From CAYOPZ01 sp964406005 (GTDB lineage Bacteria; Bacteroidota; Bacteroidia; Bacteroidales; SM23-62): DNA of 20,045 bases. The position numbers and the translations under genes were made by a program. This document shows, one piece after another, positions 15,936-20,045 of the stretch. Below the pieces are notes generated by a model. It saw only the letters and a program-made list of their open reading frames with translations, was not told where the DNA came from and did no database searches. Within the stretch, counting starts at the first letter, position 1. Each line of letters starts with the position of its first letter. Location: positions 1-20,045 of the forward strand of contig CAYOPZ010000048.1 of assembly GCA_964406005.1 (NCBI GenBank). Direction: 5' to 3'.

Positions 15936-17792
15936 ATGAAATGCCGACGAACCTGCCTGCTGATCCTTGCCGTGTTGTACGGCCTCCAAGGCCTGCCGGC
16001 ACAGGCAGATGAAGCCTCCTCTTTGAATACCGGCCGGCGCGTGGCGCTGGTCATAGGGAACTCCGGCTACGCCGCCGGGCCCCTTGCGAATCCCGCAAAC
16101 GATGCCGGGGACATGGCCGAAGCGCTGCGGAGCACCGGCTTCGAAGTGCTGGAGTATACCGACCTGGAAACCCCGGCGGATATGAAAAAGGCCGTACGCG
16201 AGTTCGGCGGGAAGATCCGGAACGGAGGAACAGGCCTGTTTTACTTCGCGGGGCACGGCATACAGGTCGACGGGAAGAACTACCTGATCCCCACAAAGGC
16301 GGAAATACACGCAGAAGAGGAAGTGGAATACGAATCGCTGGACCTCGGGTTCGTTCTCGCCATGATGGAGATCGCCGGGAACCGGATGAACATACTGATC
16401 CTGGATGCCTGCAGGAACAATCCCTTCTCCCGTAGCTGGCGTTCCGCCCCGGGGGGACTGGCCTTCATGGATGCGCCTTCCGGCACCCTGATCGCCTACG
16501 CCACGGCCCCGGGCTCAGTTGCATCCGACGGCACGGGAGAAAACGGGCTCTATACCGAAGAGCTTCTTAGGCAGATCGGCAGAAAAGGCATGAAGATAGA
16601 GGACGTGTTCAAGAACGTGCGCGCCGCAGTGATGAGCCGCAGCAACAACAGGCAGACACCCTGGGAATCCTCGTCGCTCGTTGGGGATTTTTACTTCGTG
16701 CGACCGGATGTTACCCCTGCCAAGACGGGCGCCGGAGGAGCCATTGCCCAAAGGATGGAGCCGGACGGGCTGACCCGGTGGAAAAGGGACGGGCAGGGTT
16801 ACCGGTTCTACCAGAGCGGAGCCGACATGTCTTCAGGGACCGCCACGGCTTCTTTCGGAGACGATGTGCTTTTATACGACAGGAGCTCCGGCCGGAACTA
16901 CATCCTCGAAAATTACCGGAACACCGGCGACGACAGCCTCAGGAATGCCGTGGAGGTCGTTTCACGCTCGGATGCTTTCTGGCTCACCGGTGAAAAGGAC
17001 AGGTTCTGGTTCTATTACAGGGGAAACGAGAGAACCGAAAGTGTAAAGTATGCGTGGTGCAGGGAGAACCTGATCGTGTATTCCCCTGAGGACGACGGGA
17101 GATACTTCCTCCTGCCGGGCTTCGGGAATGCCGAACCGGGCAGGCTGTACGAGGCAGAGGACATATACAGCCCCAACCATACCCTGTGGTGGGCCGACGC
17201 CCGTTATTATTACCTGTATGTGAAGGGAGACCCTATCGCCACGCGTACTTACTGGCAATGGTCGGGCAACGACCTGATCGTGTACGATGAGCAGGGAGGA
17301 TCGTCCTACCTCCTTCCGGGTTATTACAACCACACGGATGAAGTGCCCCAGCCCGCCGAAGTGCTCGCAGCGCCGGGTTCGATCACCTGGAGCAAATCCG
17401 CAGACAATACCTACTGGCTCTACCGGAACGGGATGGCCTTCCCCGGCCTCGATGCGGTAAACGAGTACGTGAACGGGGATCTCCTTGTGTATGACAGGAC
17501 CACACGCCAGGACTTCCTGCTGAAAGATTTCAGGGGTCTCGGAACGGATGTGCAATACCCTGCCGAAATCCTCTGGTCGGCCGGCCATGCCTTCTGGCGC
17601 AGGTCGGGATCAGACTACCGGCTCTACGTAAAGGGGTCCCTGGCCGCAGAGGGCACCGCAGAAAATACTCCCGAACAAGGCCATGAGCAGGACCTCGAGG
17701 TAAGCGATCCCGCAACGGGTGAGATCTGGATCCTGAAAGGTTTCAGGTACACTGGCAACGACACCCTGCACCCGGCCTCCCTCAAAGAATGA
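15936..17792 (+). CDS. Secreted caspase-like (C14) protein with five C-terminal beta repeats
   Basis: The product is 618 residues. A signal peptide ending LPAQA (about 1-24) sends it out of the cytoplasm. The caspase-like domain (about 33-255) begins RRVALVIGNSGYAAGPL. It carries the Cys-His dyad as H107 in FYFAGHGIQ and C159 in LILDACRNNPF, so it should be an active cysteine peptidase; metacaspase-like relatives cut after Arg or Lys. Residues 279-618 are five consecutive units of 63-72 residues. Each has an aromatic W at the start, a YxxYxxG strand, a DLxVYD-like strand, an (Y/F)LLxGF-like strand, and mostly a PAEVL-like end. They begin at about 279, 342, 411, 478 and 547. The array may form a beta-propeller or a linear surface. 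I do not recognise a named family for the repeat. No neighbour shows its substrate. Confidence 0.85.
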   Translation: MKCRRTCLLILAVLYGLQGLPAQADEASSLNTGRRVALVIGNSGYAAGPLANPANDAGDMAEALRSTGFEVLEYTDLETPADMKKAVREFGGKIRNGGTGLFYFAGHGIQVDGKNYLIPTKAEIHAEEEVEYESLDLGFVLAMMEIAGNRMNILILDACRNNPFSRSWRSAPGGLAFMDAPSGTLIAYATAPGSVASDGTGENGLYTEELLRQIGRKGMKIEDVFKNVRAAVMSRSNNRQTPWESSSLVGDFYFVRPDVTPAKTGAGGAIAQRMEPDGLTRWKRDGQGYRFYQSGADMSSGTATASFGDDVLLYDRSSGRNYILENYRNTGDDSLRNAVEVVSRSDAFWLTGEKDRFWFYYRGNERTESVKYAWCRENLIVYSPEDDGRYFLLPGFGNAEPGRLYEAEDIYSPNHTLWWADARYYYLYVKGDPIATRTYWQWSGNDLIVYDEQGGSSYLLPGYYNHTDEVPQPAEVLAAPGSITWSKSADNTYWLYRNGMAFPGLDAVNEYVNGDLLVYDRTTRQDFLLKDFRGLGTDVQYPAEILWSAGHAFWRRSGSDYRLYVKGSLAAEGTAENTPEQGHEQDLEVSDPATGEIWILKGFRYTGNDTLHPASLKE

Positions 17793-18092
17793 ATATAATG
17801 TCCAAAGGCAGAATTAGCACCTGGGGAGGCTTCACTTGTCCTTATATTTTGATCATTTGTTATTAACCTGATATTTACATTATCAATATTATTATGTGTG
17901 TTTCTTGAGAAAATCAGCAAACCCTAAAAATGCAAGAAGGCTGCTAAAAGTCAAAATCTGATTGAAATGCTACAAACTCGTCAAAGCTCCAAGTCACACA
18001 ATGATTTAATTTTAACTCATCACGACTTTGCGAATCCTGGTGTTTTGGTGCCTTAGCGGAAAAATAAGTACTTTCTGGATAGCCTTTTTACT
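17793..18092. other. AT-rich intergenic region left of the IS element
   Basis: No gene or RNA is recognised. The stretch 18024-18061 reads gactttgcg, then ttttggtgccttagcgg; it resembles short degenerate intergenic repeats I associate with Bacteroidota, but I could not check this. The last 35 bases (about 18067-18101) match the sequence just beyond the protease gene stop at 2006-2039. They belong to the 3' flank of the second T9SS gene, now separated from it by the IS. The sharp drop in GC at about 17.8 kb marks the end of the core block. Confidence 0.5.
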
Positions 18093-18101
18093 ATATCAAT
18101 T
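18093..18101. repeat. Target-site duplication, left copy
   Basis: The 9-base sequence atatcaatt directly precedes the left inverted repeat and is repeated at 19417-19425 after the right one. The same nine bases occur undisturbed at 2031-2039 in the paralogous 3' flank. Confidence 0.85.
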
Positions 18102-18184
18102 CAATAGTGTCCGATTAATTTAATATAACGTTCTTTGAAATCCTTGGTATATCTGGCTTGTAGAGCTTTTTAGGTGCGTGACGA

Positions 18185-18214
18185 TTTGAATTGAAATCTG
18201 TGGTTTTAGCTTTG
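18185..18214 (+). promoter_or_regulatory. Possible Bacteroidota-type promoter of the transposase
   Basis: TTTG at 18185-18188 and TAGCTTTG at 18207-18214 fit the Bacteroidota -33 TTTG and -7 TAnnTTTG elements with an 18-base spacer, close to the usual 19. Transcription would start about 10 bases before the ATG at 18231, giving a very short leader. Confidence 0.4.
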
Positions 18215-18230
18215 TAAAAAGCTGAAACTC

Positions 18231-19403
18231 ATGAATCAAGGCAAATATGTCTTTGCTCAACTTACAGATTATTTACCACAACGTGTATTTGACCGCTTAG
18301 TTAACAAATACGATGGTAATAAACATGTTAGGCGCTTCTCTTGTTGGAACCAGTTGCTCAGTATGATCTTCGGTCAGTTGACTGGAAGAGACAGTCTGAG
18401 GGATCTGATGGTTAGTATCGAACCTCATAAGCCCAAGTATTATCATCTTGGATTTGGTAAAGGTACTTCACAATCCAATTTTGCCAATGCCAACGAGAAG
18501 CGTAATTGCAGAATCTTTGAAGAGTATGCCTTCCATCTGATCGACCTGGCAAGAAAAGCTTCCATAGTGGATAAGGATTTTCTGCTGGTCATTGACGGAA
18601 ATGTATATGCCTTCGATTCCACAACTATTGATTTATGCTTGAGTGTATTCTGGTGGGCGACGTTCCGGAAAACAAAGGGTGGTATCAAACTGCATGCACT
18701 ATATGATATCAAAACCTCTATTCCAAGCTTCATCCATATATCCGCCGCATCATTGAACGATATGAAAGCCCTGGATTTATTGTATTATGAACCAGGAGCT
18801 TATTATATCCTTGATCGGGGATACATCGATTATAGACGGCTTCTCAGAATACATCAGAGTTCTGCATACTTCGTGGTTAGAGCTAAAAGCAATCTTCAAT
18901 ATCAGAGGATGTACTCCAATAAAGTCAATAAAGACAATGGAGTTCTTCTCGATCAGACAGGGAAGTTAACTGGGTTTAATACGACAAAGGAATATCCAGA
19001 AAAGCTTCGTCGAATCAAATTCTACGATGAAGAAACGGATAAACACTTGACGTTTCTATCCAACAATTTTGACCTGACTGCTGAAGAAATCGCTCAGCTC
19101 TACAAATACCGCTGGAAAGTTGGACTGTTTTTCAGGTGGATCAAGCAGCATTTGAAAATCAAATCCTTCTGGGGTACGACCCTCAATGCTGTAAAAATCC
19201 AGGTTTACTCGGCAATAATTGCCTATTGCCTAGTAGCATTGGTTCGTAACAAATTGAAAGTTGACCGCCCAACCTACGAAATATTGCAGATTTTGAGTAT
19301 TTCTCTACTCGACAAAACACCTCTGAATGAGCTGTTTACAAATCAGAATTACCAAGACGTCAAAGAACTATATGATAAACAACTGAAAATCAGTTGGATT
19401 TAA
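18231..19403 (+). CDS. IS4-family transposase with catalytic Glu replaced by Gly
   Basis: The 390-residue frame is intact. An N-terminal helical domain (about 1-75, like DUF4372) precedes the DDE domain. D129 (AFDSTTIDL) and D195 (ILDRGY) are the first two catalytic residues. The Y-x2-R-x3-E-x6-K signature is present as Y291, R294 and K305 in YKYRWKVGLFFRWIK, but the position of the essential glutamate (298) is glycine, codon GGA at 19122-19124. A single G/A transition from GAA would produce it. The protein is otherwise full-length, so the loss may be recent or a sequencing error. As written, the transposase should be unable to cut DNA. Confidence 0.9.
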   Translation: MNQGKYVFAQLTDYLPQRVFDRLVNKYDGNKHVRRFSCWNQLLSMIFGQLTGRDSLRDLMVSIEPHKPKYYHLGFGKGTSQSNFANANEKRNCRIFEEYAFHLIDLARKASIVDKDFLLVIDGNVYAFDSTTIDLCLSVFWWATFRKTKGGIKLHALYDIKTSIPSFIHISAASLNDMKALDLLYYEPGAYYILDRGYIDYRRLLRIHQSSAYFVVRAKSNLQYQRMYSNKVNKDNGVLLDQTGKLTGFNTTKEYPEKLRRIKFYDEETDKHLTFLSNNFDLTAEEIAQLYKYRWKVGLFFRWIKQHLKIKSFWGTTLNAVKIQVYSAIIAYCLVALVRNKLKVDRPTYEILQILSISLLDKTPLNELFTNQNYQDVKELYDKQLKISWI

Positions 19404-19416
19404 TCGGACACTATTG

Positions 19417-19425
19417 ATATCAATT
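19417..19425. repeat. Target-site duplication, right copy
   Basis: atatcaatt directly follows the right inverted repeat and ends two bases before the stop codon of the adjacent T9SS gene, so the IS landed just outside that coding region. Confidence 0.85.
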
Positions 19426-19925
19426 AATTACTCAACAACCAGTTTGCCAACTACAACCTCATCGCCTACTTTAGCCTTCACTATATAAACGCCTTTCTTC
19501 CAGCCTGAAACATTCAGGATATGTTGTATACCTGTTATCTTTTCTTTTTTCGCTGTCAGAAAGTGGCCCACATCATACACTTCCATATCCCATTCAAGGG
19601 TTTCGCTGATATCGCCGTTTTTATCAGCCAGCATAACAATTGTTTCCCCTGTTGCCGGATTGGGGCTGAAAATCAAGGAATACATTCCATAACCCACAAC
19701 AAAATACCCGGTCTTTATTTCTTGGCTTACACCACAACAGGTGTACGCATCAACCGAAAAAGAATAACCAGACGAGGTGCCCGGTGTTCTAAACTGGACG
19801 TAATTTCCATTTTCAGCATATATATAAAAACCAGGGGGCATGTTAAAATCAATATTTGATATTGAACAACCTGTAGTATTATTGTAATAAAGCTGCATCT
19901 GATAAGAGGTATTGGGTTCTAAAAA
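19426..19925 (-). repeat. Long direct repeat, copy B (3' end of second T9SS gene)
   Basis: Counterpart of the repeat at 2006-2540, in the same orientation. Shared runs include cgcctactatt/cgcctacttta near the stop, tatataaacgcctttcttcc, and acttccatatcccattcaag. The remaining 35 bases of this copy lie on the other side of the IS, at 18067-18101. Confidence 0.75.
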
Positions 19926-20045
19926 CCAAACATTCGAGTATTCGGGGATCAGGGTATACCCTTCATATACCGTTAGTTCAATGTCCTGGTATGGAGGAGG
20001 GTATAATGTAATATCCTTATGAAGAACAACATTGCCACAACTAGT
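19428..20045 (-). CDS. C-terminal part of a T9SS-secreted protein, paralogue of the protease at 2042-4228 (cut by window end)
   Basis: The frame is open from the TAA at 19428-19430 to the window end, about 205 residues, so the true start lies outside. The visible part has ELTVYEGYTLIPEYSNVWF, a cysteine-containing segment (CSISNIDFNMPPGF, TCCGVSQEIKTGYFVVGYG), and the T9SS sorting domain from SPNPATGETIV to KLVVE. About 80 of the last 91 residues match the protease at 2042-4228, and the upstream linker also aligns. The catalytic domain is not visible, so it may be another protease or a different enzyme carrying the same tail. Transcription from the IS would run toward its 3' end. Confidence 0.85.
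   Translation of the reverse strand, partial: TSCGNVVLHKDITLYPPPYQDIELTVYEGYTLIPEYSNVWFLEPNTSYQMQLYYNNTTGCSISNIDFNMPPGFYIYAENGNYVQFRTPGTSSGYSFSVDAYTCCGVSQEIKTGYFVVGYGMYSLIFSPNPATGETIVMLADKNGDISETLEWDMEVYDVGHFLTAKKEKITGIQHILNVSGWKKGVYIVKAKVGDEVVVGKLVVE

Larger units (their letters stand above)
18102..19416 (+). mobile_element. IS4-family insertion sequence, complete, 1315 bp
   Basis: Perfect 17-bp terminal inverted repeats bound the element: caatagtgtccgattaa at 18102-18118, and its reverse complement at 19400-19416. A 9-bp target duplication, atatcaatt, flanks it (18093-18101 and 19417-19425). Removing the IS and one duplication restores a sequence that aligns with the 3' flank of the protease gene at 2006-2050, an empty-site paralogue within the same window. 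It contains a single transposase gene whose stop codon lies inside the right repeat. Confidence 0.92.

Noticed and set aside
16962..17588. Minus-strand open frame opposite the caspase repeat region
   Set aside because: It mirrors the repeated codons of the real gene and has no signal peptide or domain.
1..20045. Search for CRISPR arrays, tRNA and rRNA genes
   Set aside because: No regularly spaced short repeats, cloverleaf-like stretch or rRNA-like sequence was recognised by eye; a dedicated scan was not possible.

Overview
The window looks like a chromosome segment of a Bacteroidota bacterium, most likely Bacteroidales or a related order. The evidence is a secreted protease with a type IX secretion (T9SS) C-terminal sorting domain, a GWxTD-domain lipoprotein, a secreted GH78 rhamnosidase, and an IS4-family transposase of a type common in that phylum. 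Gene starts mostly lack strong Shine-Dalgarno sites. No rRNA, tRNA, CRISPR array or phage module was seen.

Layout. (1) Positions 1-5.3 kb are AT-rich and accessory in character, with nearly all genes on the minus strand. They hold a decayed intergenic stretch, two tandem copies of a small outer-membrane beta-barrel gene, a lysyl-endopeptidase-like secreted serine protease, and a lipoprotein resembling a free-standing protease propeptide. A remnant of a second copy of that lipoprotein gene lies at about 342-575. (2) Positions 5.4-8.5 kb hold a GH78 alpha-L-rhamnosidase on the plus strand and, after a bidirectional terminator, a MntA/HepT toxin-antitoxin pair on the minus strand. (3) Positions 8.6-17.8 kb are visibly GC-rich and look like core genome. 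A minus-strand operon encodes an ABC-F ATPase, a GWxTD lipoprotein and RlmB. Divergent from it is rlmD, whose 3' end overlaps that of a convergent AGCS sodium/amino-acid symporter gene. Divergent from the symporter is a secreted caspase-like protein with five C-terminal repeats. (4) Positions 17.8-20.0 kb return to AT-rich sequence. They hold a complete IS4-family element, and then the 3' part of a second T9SS protein gene that runs off the window end and closely matches the 3' end of the protease gene at 2.0-2.5 kb.

How the genes work together. The GC-rich block combines translation and rRNA maintenance (ABC-F, RlmB, RlmD) with amino-acid uptake. The AT-rich flanks carry secreted degradative enzymes, surface proteins, a toxin-antitoxin pair and an IS, with repeated duplication and decay. 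The two T9SS gene 3' ends are direct repeats about 17 kb apart that bracket the whole core block. The least ordinary items are the caspase with a five-unit repeat domain, the propeptide-like lipoprotein beside a secreted protease, and an IS transposase whose catalytic glutamate codon reads glycine.
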